A DNA stretch of 32,258 bases, taken from positions 1 through 32,258 of the forward strand of contig JAZNZF010000034.1 of NCBI GenBank assembly GCA_045594795.1, given 5' to 3'. This stretch comes from UMGS1532 sp045594795 (GTDB lineage: Bacteria; Bacillota; Clostridia; Oscillospirales; Acutalibacteraceae). The position numbers were made by a program, and so were the translations under genes. The notes beneath the pieces were generated by a model that searched no databases, was not told where the DNA came from, and saw only the letters and a list, made by a program, of their open reading frames with translations. Positions 8,078-15,637 of this stretch are shown piece after piece (within the stretch, counting starts at the first letter, position 1; the number at the start of each line of letters is the position of its first letter).

Positions 8078-8776
8078 ATGCGTAAAAAAACCTTGCAAAA
8101 TCTTTTAAACGACACTAACGAGAGGTTAAGCTTGGCCTTTCAGGAAAATGAACAATTACGCGAAAAGCTTAGTATTGCTAACACAAAAATTGAGTTTTTA
8201 GAAGCAGCACAGATTCCTGATACCGAGGAGCTTGATTGTGTTAAAAAGGAAAATGTAGTATTACTAAATCAATTAGAAATTCTAAAACAAAGCAATGATA
8301 AAACTCTTGCAGAGTTAGAAGAACAAATTAACATTTTGTCTGCCGAAAATAACACTCTCAAAGGTGAGTTGTACGAAAGCAAAAAATATGTCGACGACCT
8401 GCTACAAAAACTTAATAGCAACAATGATGCCGAGCATAGCGAAGAAAGTTCTATCCCACTTCCCCCACCACCTGTTGTACATAAGCCAATTTCCGCTGAC
8501 CAAAAGGACCCAGAAGCTTTTGACTATGCATCTACAATTATTAGCAAAGCGGTTTTAAGAACCGCCTCCCTTAAAAATACAATATCCTCGAGCAGCGACG
8601 AAAACTATGCAGAGCTTGTTACCTTGGCTGTCGGAAAAACTGAAATATTAAAGTCAGATATTTTGCAAGTTGTAATGTCACAACTCAGCATTGAGGAAAA
8701 GAAAAATAAAATGGACACTATCCTTAACGAAACCTGTGAGTATTTTGACAGCCTTGAAGGGCAGGTTTCAAAATAA
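8078..8776 (+). CDS. Coiled-coil protein of unknown function with proline-rich linker
   Basis: A 232-residue soluble protein. Residues about 5-120 are charged and heptad-like (ENEQLREKLSIANTKIEFLE, EQINILSAENNTLKGEL), typical of a long coiled coil. A proline-rich linker PLPPPPVVHKP follows, then an alpha-helical C-terminal domain (about 145-232). No signal peptide, membrane segment or catalytic motif is visible; a cytoplasmic scaffold is possible. A GTG at 8069 lies inside the ribosome binding site region, so the ATG at 8078 with AGAGGTG six bases upstream is the better start. The stop overlaps the next start (TAATG). I do not recognise a family. Confidence 0.75.
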   Translation: MRKKTLQNLLNDTNERLSLAFQENEQLREKLSIANTKIEFLEAAQIPDTEELDCVKKENVVLLNQLEILKQSNDKTLAELEEQINILSAENNTLKGELYESKKYVDDLLQKLNSNNDAEHSEESSIPLPPPPVVHKPISADQKDPEAFDYASTIISKAVLRTASLKNTISSSSDENYAELVTLAVGKTEILKSDILQVVMSQLSIEEKKNKMDTILNETCEYFDSLEGQVSK

Positions 8777-8988
8777 TGTCTGATATTAAGTTAGGTAAAT
8801 ATAAGCATTATAAGGGTAATATTTATGAGGTAGTGGGTATTTCCACCCATTCTGAAACGTTGGAACAAATGGTTGTATATAAAGCTTTGTATGGAGATAA
8901 GAAGTTATGGGTGCGCCCTGCGACAATGTGGTTCGACGACATTTTGGTTGAAAATCAAACCGTAAAAAGATTTACTTATATTGGGTGA
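8776..8988 (+). CDS. DUF1653 domain protein
   Basis: A 70-residue protein that matches DUF1653 along its whole length: GKYKHYKGNIYEVVGI, then HSETLEQMVVYKALYGDKKLWVRPATMW. The family is small, soluble, widespread in bacteria and without an established biochemical role. Its start shares a base with the previous stop (TAATG) and the next gene starts 4 bases after its stop, so it sits in the middle of a tightly coupled three-gene unit. Confidence 0.88.
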   Translation: MSDIKLGKYKHYKGNIYEVVGISTHSETLEQMVVYKALYGDKKLWVRPATMWFDDILVENQTVKRFTYIG

Positions 8989-8992
8989 AAGT

Positions 8993-9361
8993 ATGCCTAT
9001 ACCAAAAACTATTATTCACATATACGAACCTACCCCTTTACAGTGCGGTCAAGCTGTATTGGCAATGCTAACGGGAAAATCGGTTGCAGATATAATTACC
9101 GACTGTAAAACCGACCGCGAAACAAAATTTAAGGATATGGAAAGCATTCTGAATAAATACGGAATTTTTATTATTGGAACAAAAACTTCTGTTACATTAA
9201 AAGATAATCTTCCTAAAATAGCATTACTTAGCCTTGAGACACCAAAATGCTGGCATTGGTCATTATATATAAACGGTAAATTTTACGACCCTGAATATGG
9301 GTTGATTAATGATTTTCCGCCCTCAAAAAGACGTTACTTTTGGGAACTTAAAGAAATATAA
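8993..9361 (+). CDS. C39-like papain-fold protein, small
   Basis: A 122-residue protein with the layout of a minimal papain-like (peptidase C39-like) domain: QCGQA with candidate nucleophile Cys18, then HWSLYING with His88, then FYDPEYG with Asp99. Family members cleave double-glycine leaders or related peptides, but no transporter or leader peptide gene is nearby and the protein has no signal peptide, so the substrate is open. A TTG at 8981 lies within the preceding gene; the ATG at 8993 just after that gene's TGA, with GGGTGA upstream, is preferred. It is the last gene before a strong terminator. Confidence 0.72.
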   Translation: MPIPKTIIHIYEPTPLQCGQAVLAMLTGKSVADIITDCKTDRETKFKDMESILNKYGIFIIGTKTSVTLKDNLPKIALLSLETPKCWHWSLYINGKFYDPEYGLINDFPPSKRRYFWELKEI

Positions 9362-9373
9362 TAACAAAATTAT

Positions 9374-9407
9374 AGCACTCGATTAGTTTGTAATCGAGTG
9401 CTTTTTT
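9374..9407 (+). terminator. Intrinsic terminator of the three-gene unit
   Basis: A 12-bp stem (AGCACTCGATTA with TAATCGAGTGCT, 9374-9385 and 9391-9402) with a five-base loop runs into a T stretch to 9407. It lies between convergent genes and may also stop minus-strand transcription of the hemolysin III gene, though the T run on that side is poor. Confidence 0.9.
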
Positions 9408-9412
9408 ATAAA

Positions 9413-10084
9413 TCATATTACATAAAACAATATACAAATTAAATGCAATATACTGCCTATAACAACGAATATGTGAAAAATCGAATGGAAATATTTAATT
9501 TTAGATCCTATTCCGTAAAGTATAGCGCCAACAGTGTATGAAACTCCGCCTGCTAATAAAAGCGCCAAAGCAGTGGTGTCAAGCGCCTTTATGGTAACAT
9601 TAGCTGCAATAACGATACACCAGCCCATACCTATGTAACAAATCATTGAAAATATCGAGTATTTTTTTAAATCAATAGCTGTAAATACGGTTGCGAGCGC
9701 AGCAAGCCCCCATACTAAACCAAACATAACCCAAGCCCATGCAACAGAAACTTTAATAATTGAACATAGTAATATGGGTGTATACGTTCCTGCTATTAGA
9801 AAATAAATTGTGCAATGGTCTAAAACTTGCATTACTTTTTTTGCAGTACCATTATGTAGTCCGTGATAAATACTTGACATGCAGTAAAGTGATATGAGTG
9901 ATACCCCGTAAATTGCGCTGCTAACAATTGCGATAACATCGCCTTTTAATGCCGAAAACAAAACGCATAGCACAAGCGCAATAACGCCGATGCCGCCTCC
10001 GACAATATGGGTAACCATATTAAATATTTCTTCGCCTTTAGTATAGTTTGGTAATCTTCTATCGCGTAATTTAGTTCTTTTCAT
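9413..10084 (-). CDS. Hemolysin III family membrane protein (YqfA/TrhA-like)
   Basis: About 223 residues with seven hydrophobic segments, the PAQR/hemolysin III architecture. The family signature residues are visible: YTKGEEIFNMVTHIVGG at the N-terminus, SSIYHG (SxxxH) near residue 75, LDHCTIYFLIAGTYTP, and HSIFHIFV (HxxxH) near the C-terminus. In related PAQR proteins these Asp, His and Ser residues form a metal site. The physiological role in bacteria is thought to concern membrane homeostasis rather than haemolysis. An upstream TTG at 10102 would overlap the lipoprotein gene; the ATG at 10084 fits the usual N-terminus better. Confidence 0.85.
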   Translation of the reverse strand: MKRTKLRDRRLPNYTKGEEIFNMVTHIVGGGIGVIALVLCVLFSALKGDVIAIVSSAIYGVSLISLYCMSSIYHGLHNGTAKKVMQVLDHCTIYFLIAGTYTPILLCSIIKVSVAWAWVMFGLVWGLAALATVFTAIDLKKYSIFSMICYIGMGWCIVIAANVTIKALDTTALALLLAGGVSYTVGAILYGIGSKIKYFHSIFHIFVVIGSILHLICILFYVI

Positions 10085-10092
10085 TTCTTCAC

Positions 10093-10731
10093 TTATTTCC
10101 AAATTTCTGTATTGTATAAAACGGTGGCAGAAAGTGTATTATAACTTGAAAAATAAAACTCAAGCTTATAAACGCCAAGCTCATAAGTTAAGCAAACAGC
10201 ACCGTCATCTGCTTTAGGTAAAAATGATAAATCGCTGTCAGCAGAAGCTTCAGTGCATTTTTCATCAATGCTACCTTTTACATAGTCAATTACGGTATTT
10301 CCGTCAAACTCGTACGCTTTACCAATAACAGCAATAGCACCTATTCCGGAGTCAGCGTTTTCTGTATTATACATACAATATACTGCTTCGTTATTTTCGT
10401 TGGCAGCTGAGAGTATAGTTCTACCGTTAGATTCGTTAATATTAATATAACTCGAATACTCGCTACCGTCAGCAGTATATCCCGCGTCCTGCATATTAGC
10501 AACAAAGTCATTATGGCTCATGCCAGCGCTAAGCTCGAATAACGCATCTTTAACGCCATCTACGGAATCACCTACGATGAACTTTACCTCAGGTATTCTA
10601 CCCTCTCGCGCAAGCTTTGTAACGTCTACTGAGTGATCAATTTTAACTTCGCCTTTATTGCTTGTATTTGTACAACCAACACACGTAAGTGAAATTATTA
10701 GAGCTACAAAAGCACAAAAAACTCTTTTCAT
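10093..10731 (-). CDS. Lipoprotein of unknown function
   Basis: A 212-residue protein with a clear lipoprotein signal (MKRVFCAFVALIISLTCVGC, lipobox CVGC with the lipidated Cys at 20). The mature part is about 190 residues, mostly beta-rich, with no recognised motif. An AAAGGAG ribosome binding site precedes the ATG. It sits 12 bases after nicotinate phosphoribosyltransferase and just before the hemolysin III gene, so is very likely co-transcribed with both. I do not recognise a family. Confidence 0.7.
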   Translation of the reverse strand: MKRVFCAFVALIISLTCVGCTNTSNKGEVKIDHSVDVTKLAREGRIPEVKFIVGDSVDGVKDALFELSAGMSHNDFVANMQDAGYTADGSEYSSYININESNGRTILSAANENNEAVYCMYNTENADSGIGAIAVIGKAYEFDGNTVIDYVKGSIDEKCTEASADSDLSFLPKADDGAVCLTYELGVYKLEFYFSSYNTLSATVLYNTEIWK

Positions 10732-10743
10732 AAATATACTCCT

Positions 10744-12180
10744 TTACTTTGAAAACTTACTAAGCATATTGTCTCTTAAATTCCAAAGGTCTTGTGAAAG
10801 GTCTACATAATACCTATGCGGATTTTCAAGACGCAAAACCTCTTCCCACATTGTATCTACTTGGGATAAACAGTAGTTTCGTATATCTGAAACGTTAGGG
10901 CTGTTATATACTTTTTTACCGTTTTCAAACAACTTAACCCTAATATCCTTTGCAATAAAATTGCTAACGGTCTTTCTTTTCCAGGTGTGCTGAGGGTCAA
11001 ATAACTCGTAAGGTTTATTGCCGTCAATGATTTCATCTTTTAAGGTAACGACGTCAGCAATTGCCTTGCCGCTTTCCTTATCAAACAAACGCCAAATAGT
11101 TTTGAAGCCGGGCAAAGTGATTTTTTCTACGTTCTCACTTATCTTAATCCTTGGAACAATTTCACCATCAGTTTCTACAGCGGCAAGCTTGTATACACCA
11201 CCAAACACGGGTTCAGATGATGCTGTAATTAATCTTTCACCAACACAGTAGTTATCAACCATTGCGCCCTGATTTTTCATATCACGAATAATATGCTCGT
11301 CAAGTGAGTTTGAAGCAAGGATTTTACAGTCTCTATATCCTGCAGCATCAAGCATTTTTCGTGCTTTTTTGCTTAAATAGGTAATGTCGCCGCTATCTAT
11401 TCTTATTCCCTTTGGTCTGCAACCGAGCGGCGCTAACACCTCGTCAAACACCTTTATTGCATTTGGAATTCCTGAATTTAATACATTATAGGTATCAACA
11501 AGCAGAACGCAATTTTGCGGATAATACTTAGCATAGGTAGCGAAAGCATCGTATTCGGTATCAAACATTTGTACCCAACTATGTGCCATTGTTCCATAAG
11601 GCGCTATTCCATAAAGCTTTGAAGCCTCTAAATTAGAGGTGCCTACACAGCCACCAATATATGCGGCGCGTGTGCCCAAAACCGCAGCAGATGCACCCTG
11701 AGCGCGCCTTGCGCCGAACTCAACAACAGGACAATCCCCTGCCGCCCTTACAATTCTGTTTGCTTTAGTTGCAATCAAAGACTGATGGTTAATCATTAGT
11801 AAGAGGGTTGTCTCTATCATCATAGCCTGAATAACAGGTCCGCGTACAGTAATTAAAGGCTCTTTTTGGAAAACGGGTGTTCCCTCGGGTACAGCCCAAA
11901 CGTCGCAAGTGAACTTGAAATTTTCAAGATAATCGATAAACTCATCACTAAAGCAATTCAGACTTTTTAAATAAGAGATATCCTCTTCGCTGAACTTTAA
12001 GTTTTCAAGATACTGGATTAACTGATGAATACCAGCAATAATCGCATATCCGCCTCCGTCGGGAACGCGACGAAAGAACATATCGAAGTACACTATAGTA
12101 TCCTTCATATCATTTCGAAGCATACCGTTTGCCATTGTTAGCTCGTATAAATCAACAAGCATTGTTAAATCGTGTTTCAT
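10744..12180 (-). CDS. pncB: Nicotinate phosphoribosyltransferase
   Basis: About 478 residues, typical for the Firmicutes enzyme. It joins nicotinate to PRPP with ATP hydrolysis to make nicotinate mononucleotide, the first step of NAD salvage. Diagnostic segments are LVDLYELTMANGM at the N-terminus, VEFGARRAQGASAAVLGTRAAYIGGCVGTSN with the expected Arg and Gly residues, and GIRIDSGDITYLSKKAR for phosphate binding. The frame extends upstream to 12231, but the ATG at 12180 is preceded by GGAGG at the right distance and begins MKHDLTMLVDLYELTMANG as homologues do. It lies in a minus-strand run with the radical SAM/DUF2344 pair upstream. Confidence 0.93.
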   Translation of the reverse strand: MKHDLTMLVDLYELTMANGMLRNDMKDTIVYFDMFFRRVPDGGGYAIIAGIHQLIQYLENLKFSEEDISYLKSLNCFSDEFIDYLENFKFTCDVWAVPEGTPVFQKEPLITVRGPVIQAMMIETTLLLMINHQSLIATKANRIVRAAGDCPVVEFGARRAQGASAAVLGTRAAYIGGCVGTSNLEASKLYGIAPYGTMAHSWVQMFDTEYDAFATYAKYYPQNCVLLVDTYNVLNSGIPNAIKVFDEVLAPLGCRPKGIRIDSGDITYLSKKARKMLDAAGYRDCKILASNSLDEHIIRDMKNQGAMVDNYCVGERLITASSEPVFGGVYKLAAVETDGEIVPRIKISENVEKITLPGFKTIWRLFDKESGKAIADVVTLKDEIIDGNKPYELFDPQHTWKRKTVSNFIAKDIRVKLFENGKKVYNSPNVSDIRNYCLSQVDTMWEEVLRLENPHRYYVDLSQDLWNLRDNMLSKFSK

Positions 12181-12196
12181 AATTTTAACCTCCGGT

Positions 12197-12838
12197 TTAT
12201 TGAAATATTCGCATATCAACATCATATACAATAATTTTCGTTATAGAATAATGTGGTATGTTTTTAAAAGCAGAAAGTAAAAGTGTAGGATTAACACTAT
12301 CATTGCTACCTGCGGGCAAAGTAACAGTTAATTGAACAAAGTTGTTATCTTGATGAATAGTAAAATCCTTTATTTTTGAGGCAACGTCTATCGTTTTTAC
12401 CTTGCCTTTTTTACCGACTTTTTCTACAATAATGCTATCGCTAAGCATAAATTTTGAAAGTTGGTTTACAAAGTCATCATCATATTCTTTGAATGTGATT
12501 TTATATTTAGCGAAACCGATTTTGCCAGGTTTATTTAAAGGCTCTTTAACATCAAAAACCTCAATATAGCTTGGCATAACCGATGATAATTTTTCTTTTA
12601 CCAAAGGTAAAGGATAATCGTCATCAGTTAGGCGAATATCCATAATCTCGTACTCGCTCTCAAACCCTAATGATAACGGCAATAAAAAGGTTACGTATGG
12701 ATGTGGATTAAAGCCCTCGGTATACCAAATAGGAAGCTTTGACAAGCGCAGTTGTCTTGACATAAATCTGTTCATATCAAGGTGTGAAACGAATTTCATT
12801 CGGTCTAATTTCTTAAAATAAATTCTAACGTTTTTCAA
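12197..12838 (-). CDS. DUF2344 / TIGR03936 radical-SAM-linked protein
   Basis: About 213 residues. The N-terminus KNVRIYFKKLDRMKFVSHLDMNRFM and the segment WYTEGFNPHPYVTFLLPLSLGFESEYEIMD match TIGR03936, a family that lies next to, or is fused to, the TIGR03960 radical SAM protein. Function is unknown; the pairing suggests a shared RNA- or protein-modification role. The most likely start is the TTG at 12838, nine bases after a GGGGAGG site inside the end of the upstream gene; the frame stays open to 12922, but that extension lies within the upstream gene. The two genes overlap by 14 bases, supporting coupled expression. Confidence 0.85.
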   Translation of the reverse strand: MKNVRIYFKKLDRMKFVSHLDMNRFMSRQLRLSKLPIWYTEGFNPHPYVTFLLPLSLGFESEYEIMDIRLTDDDYPLPLVKEKLSSVMPSYIEVFDVKEPLNKPGKIGFAKYKITFKEYDDDFVNQLSKFMLSDSIIVEKVGKKGKVKTIDVASKIKDFTIHQDNNFVQLTVTLPAGSNDSVNPTLLLSAFKNIPHYSITKIIVYDVDMRIFQ

Positions 12839-14666
12839 AGCACACACCCTCCCCATAACAGTTTGCACCGCAAGAAGCGCACTTTTCCCTACAATTTGGG
12901 GTTGTGGTTTCTGAATGTGCACGCTTGTTTTCTTTTATTAAAAAGTTTTCGGTTACTCCATAATCAAGGTGCGACCAAGGTAAAACTTCGCCATACTCAC
13001 GCTTTCTGTTAGCATAGAATTTAGGGTCTATATTTTCTTTTTCAAAAGCGTTAAGCCAGTTATCAAGCATAAAGCACTCGCTCCAGCTATCAAATTTACA
13101 TCCGCTTTTCCACGCCCTTTCAATAACGTTACAGAGTCTACGGTCACCTCGCGCTAAAACACCTTCTAAAAAGCTTGTAGACGAATCATGATAGCTAAGT
13201 GAAATTTTACGAGAAGATACGTTATCTTTTAGTAGGTTTTGCTTGTATTTTATTATATCTAACGTGTCCTGTGGCTCGTATTGGAAAGGAGTAAAAGGTT
13301 TTGGTACAAAAGTTGAAACGCTTATTGAAACGTTAACCGCTTTGCCTTTTGGTTTGTTTGGCATACTATAATATGCGTCCACAATTTTTTGACCTAATGC
13401 AATTATTCCTTTTAAATCATCTTCTGTTTCAGTAGGTAGACCTAACATAAAATATAGCTTTACCGCGGTGTAACCGCCATTGAAAGCGGTTATACAGGTG
13501 TTAAGGATTTCATCTTCTGTTATGTTTTTATTTATAACATCACGTAGTCTTTGGGTGCCGGCTTCAGGTGCAAAAGTGAGGCCGCTTTTTCTTACCGAAC
13601 TGATTTTTTCAAGTATGTCTTCTGAAAAGTTATCAATTCTTAGAGACGGTAGAGCAACGTTTATATTATCTTTGTTACACCAGTCAAGCATACTGTTAAG
13701 CAAAGGCTCAATATTTGTGTAATCGCTTGTACTCAAGGAAGATAGAGAGATTTCATCATAACCTGTAGATTCACAAAGAGCCTTAGCCTGTTTGTTTATG
13801 GTATCTACACTCTTTTCGCGAACAGGTCTATAAATATAACCTGCTTGACAAAATCTACATCCTCTGATACACCCCCTAAATATCTCTTGCATTACCCTAT
13901 CGTGAACAATTTCGATATACGGGGTGATAAAGTTGGTTGGATAAAAACAATTATCAAGGTCTTTAATTATGCGTTTTTTTACAGTTTCTGGTGCGTCCGC
14001 AATAGGAGTAATCTCCTCAATGGTACCATCGCTTTTATATTTAACATTGTACAAAGACGGTACATATACACCTTCAATCTTAGCAGCTTCACGCAAAAAG
14101 GCTTGCTTGTCCCCTTTTTCTTTATGCTTTTTATAAAGGTCTATTATCTGTAAATCGACCTCTTCCCCTTCACCTAAAAAGAACAAGTCGACAAATTCGG
14201 CAAGTGGTTCTGGGTTACAGCAGCACGGCCCACCTGCACATACTAATGGTGTTAATCCCTTTCTATCTGCAGAACGAACAGGAATCCCGCCTAAATCGAG
14301 CATATTTAAAACATTGGTATAGCTCATTTCGTATTGTAGTGTGAACCCAATAATATCAAATTCTGAAATAGGGTCACGACTTTCCAAGGCAAATAAGGGC
14401 AGGTCGTTATCTCTCATAACAGCCTCAAAGTCGGTCCAGGGCGCAAAAACTCTCTCGCACCATACGTCATCGCGCGAGTTGAACTGAGAATATAAAATTT
14501 TCATTCCAAGGTGAGACATGCCAATCTCATAAGTATCGGGAAAACAGAAAGCAAACCTAACGTCGACATCTTCTTTATTTTTAATAATACTTCCAGGTTC
14601 ACCGCCTGAATATCTGCCGGGCTTTTGCACCGAAAGTAATAATTGTTCAAACCTTTCGTTTGTCAC
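12825..14666 (-). CDS. TIGR03960 family radical SAM protein
   Basis: A 613-residue radical SAM enzyme. The iron-sulfur motif CIRGCRFC (CxxxCxxC) lies near residue 265, followed by QAGYIYRPVREKS. The N-terminal about 200 residues resemble a cobalamin-binding-like region (RFAFCFPDTYEIGMSHLGMKIL, FTLQYEMSYTNVLNMLDL). The C-terminus has a second Cys cluster (REKCASCGANCYGEGVCF). The family is conserved in Clostridia, usually beside DUF2344 and near ribosomal protein or RNase genes, but its substrate is unknown. The start is a GTG with a GGAGG site 8 bases upstream. Here the usual rng/rplU/rpmA neighbours are absent and pncB follows. Confidence 0.92.
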   Translation of the reverse strand: MTNERFEQLLLSVQKPGRYSGGEPGSIIKNKEDVDVRFAFCFPDTYEIGMSHLGMKILYSQFNSRDDVWCERVFAPWTDFEAVMRDNDLPLFALESRDPISEFDIIGFTLQYEMSYTNVLNMLDLGGIPVRSADRKGLTPLVCAGGPCCCNPEPLAEFVDLFFLGEGEEVDLQIIDLYKKHKEKGDKQAFLREAAKIEGVYVPSLYNVKYKSDGTIEEITPIADAPETVKKRIIKDLDNCFYPTNFITPYIEIVHDRVMQEIFRGCIRGCRFCQAGYIYRPVREKSVDTINKQAKALCESTGYDEISLSSLSTSDYTNIEPLLNSMLDWCNKDNINVALPSLRIDNFSEDILEKISSVRKSGLTFAPEAGTQRLRDVINKNITEDEILNTCITAFNGGYTAVKLYFMLGLPTETEDDLKGIIALGQKIVDAYYSMPNKPKGKAVNVSISVSTFVPKPFTPFQYEPQDTLDIIKYKQNLLKDNVSSRKISLSYHDSSTSFLEGVLARGDRRLCNVIERAWKSGCKFDSWSECFMLDNWLNAFEKENIDPKFYANRKREYGEVLPWSHLDYGVTENFLIKENKRAHSETTTPNCREKCASCGANCYGEGVCFEKR

Positions 14667-14728
14667 TTAAACTTCCTCCAATTAGGGTTATTAAATACAT
14701 TTTAAACCAAAACTTCAAATCTTTCAAC

Positions 14729-15307
14729 TTAAACTTTTTTAATTGACATAATAATTAAATATATTCCTACGATTAAAAGTGTAGGATTATATAGTTTTAC
14801 AGCAAAAAAAGTACCGCAAATAGCGGTAAAACTTACGGTAAATATTAAAGAAATCATTCTAAATATGCTATCACTATTTTTATTAAAAAGTCGCATTAAT
14901 ACATATTTCAAAGCATCTCCGCCATCAAGCCCGTTTATAGGTAACATATTAAATATAAATACAATTAGGTTAGCCGCGCCAAAATACGCTAAATAGTAAT
15001 TATTAAAAAATATAAATACACTAAGAATAAAGCTCATAAAAGGACCGCACAGCGAAACAATCACGGATAGTTTATCAGATAAATAGCTTTTCATCTCCAC
15101 ACGCACAGAGCCTAAAACCAACATAAGCTCAATATCTTTAATGCCTATTATTTTAATTGCTATAATGTGTCCTATTTCGTGAAATAGTATTGCTAAAAAT
15201 GAAATAAACAAAAGACCGGTATTATCTAATACTGCAAGCAAGGTTATAAAAACAGTAAAAACATAGGACACGTGTACTTTAATTTTAAACAAGTTGAAAC
15301 TAAGCAT
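14729..15307 (-). CDS. spoIVFB: M50 site-2 metalloprotease, SpoIVFB-like
   Basis: A 192-residue membrane protein with the zinc motif HEIGH (in LFHEIGHIIAIKIIG) in an early membrane segment and the second ligand motif NMLPINGLDGGDAL later, the hallmark of intramembrane M50 proteases. SpoIVFB cleaves pro-sigma-K in the mother cell during sporulation. Size and the conserved order with a TIGR03960/TIGR03936 pair directly downstream support the SpoIVFB assignment over other M50 proteases; pro-sigma-K itself is not in this window. The ATG overlaps the end of the small upstream gene by 8 bases. Confidence 0.8.
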   Translation of the reverse strand: MLSFNLFKIKVHVSYVFTVFITLLAVLDNTGLLFISFLAILFHEIGHIIAIKIIGIKDIELMLVLGSVRVEMKSYLSDKLSVIVSLCGPFMSFILSVFIFFNNYYLAYFGAANLIVFIFNMLPINGLDGGDALKYVLMRLFNKNSDSIFRMISLIFTVSFTAICGTFFAVKLYNPTLLIVGIYLIIMSIKKV

Positions 15308-15542
15308 CGCCGATATTACCGCCTAACGAGCTAAAGTAATCAGCCGTAATATTAACCGAAATATTACTATTATAGAAGCTCTTTATTTCGCCAAATATCT
15401 CCTTAAAGCAAAATTTTATAAGGGTTAAGGCAAGTATTAATATAATAACAAATACAATTCTATATACTGTAAACTTAAACCAAGCCGACAAATTGAGTTT
15501 ATTGAACATTGCTTTATCGTTATTAAATTTATCATTCTCCAA
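15300..15542 (-). CDS. Small single-pass membrane protein in the spoIVFA position
   Basis: About 80 residues with one membrane segment (WFKFTVYRIVFVIILILALTLIKF) and a short outer tail ending SSLGGNIGDA. It precedes and overlaps the M50 gene, where SpoIVFA, the inhibitor and anchor of SpoIVFB, is usually encoded. SpoIVFA proteins normally carry a LytM/M23 domain of over 100 residues after the membrane segment; that domain is missing here. It may be a reduced SpoIVFA or an unrelated partner. The TTG at 15542, seven bases after GAGGTG, is preferred to the GTG at 15557. Confidence 0.55.
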   Translation of the reverse strand: MENDKFNNDKAMFNKLNLSAWFKFTVYRIVFVIILILALTLIKFCFKEIFGEIKSFYNSNISVNITADYFSSLGGNIGDA

Positions 15543-15595
15543 GACAACGCACCTCACTTTATTAATAATATATATTTAAAATTTTATTGTATAAT

Positions 15596-15633
15596 TACAA
15601 AAAGACGTATATCCACAATAGATATACGTCTTT
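15596..15633 (-). terminator. Intrinsic terminator after uvrC
   Basis: AAAGACGTATATC (15601-15613) pairs with GATATACGTCTTT (15621-15633) across a seven-base loop. Read on the minus strand a T-rich stretch follows, ending the nnr-lipoprotein-uvrC transcript. Confidence 0.85.
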
Positions 15634-15637
15634 AAAA

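Noticed and set aside
12181..12231. N-terminal extension of pncB from an upstream ATG
   Set aside because: The ATG at 12180 has GGAGG at correct spacing and matches the usual N-terminus; the extension includes that site.
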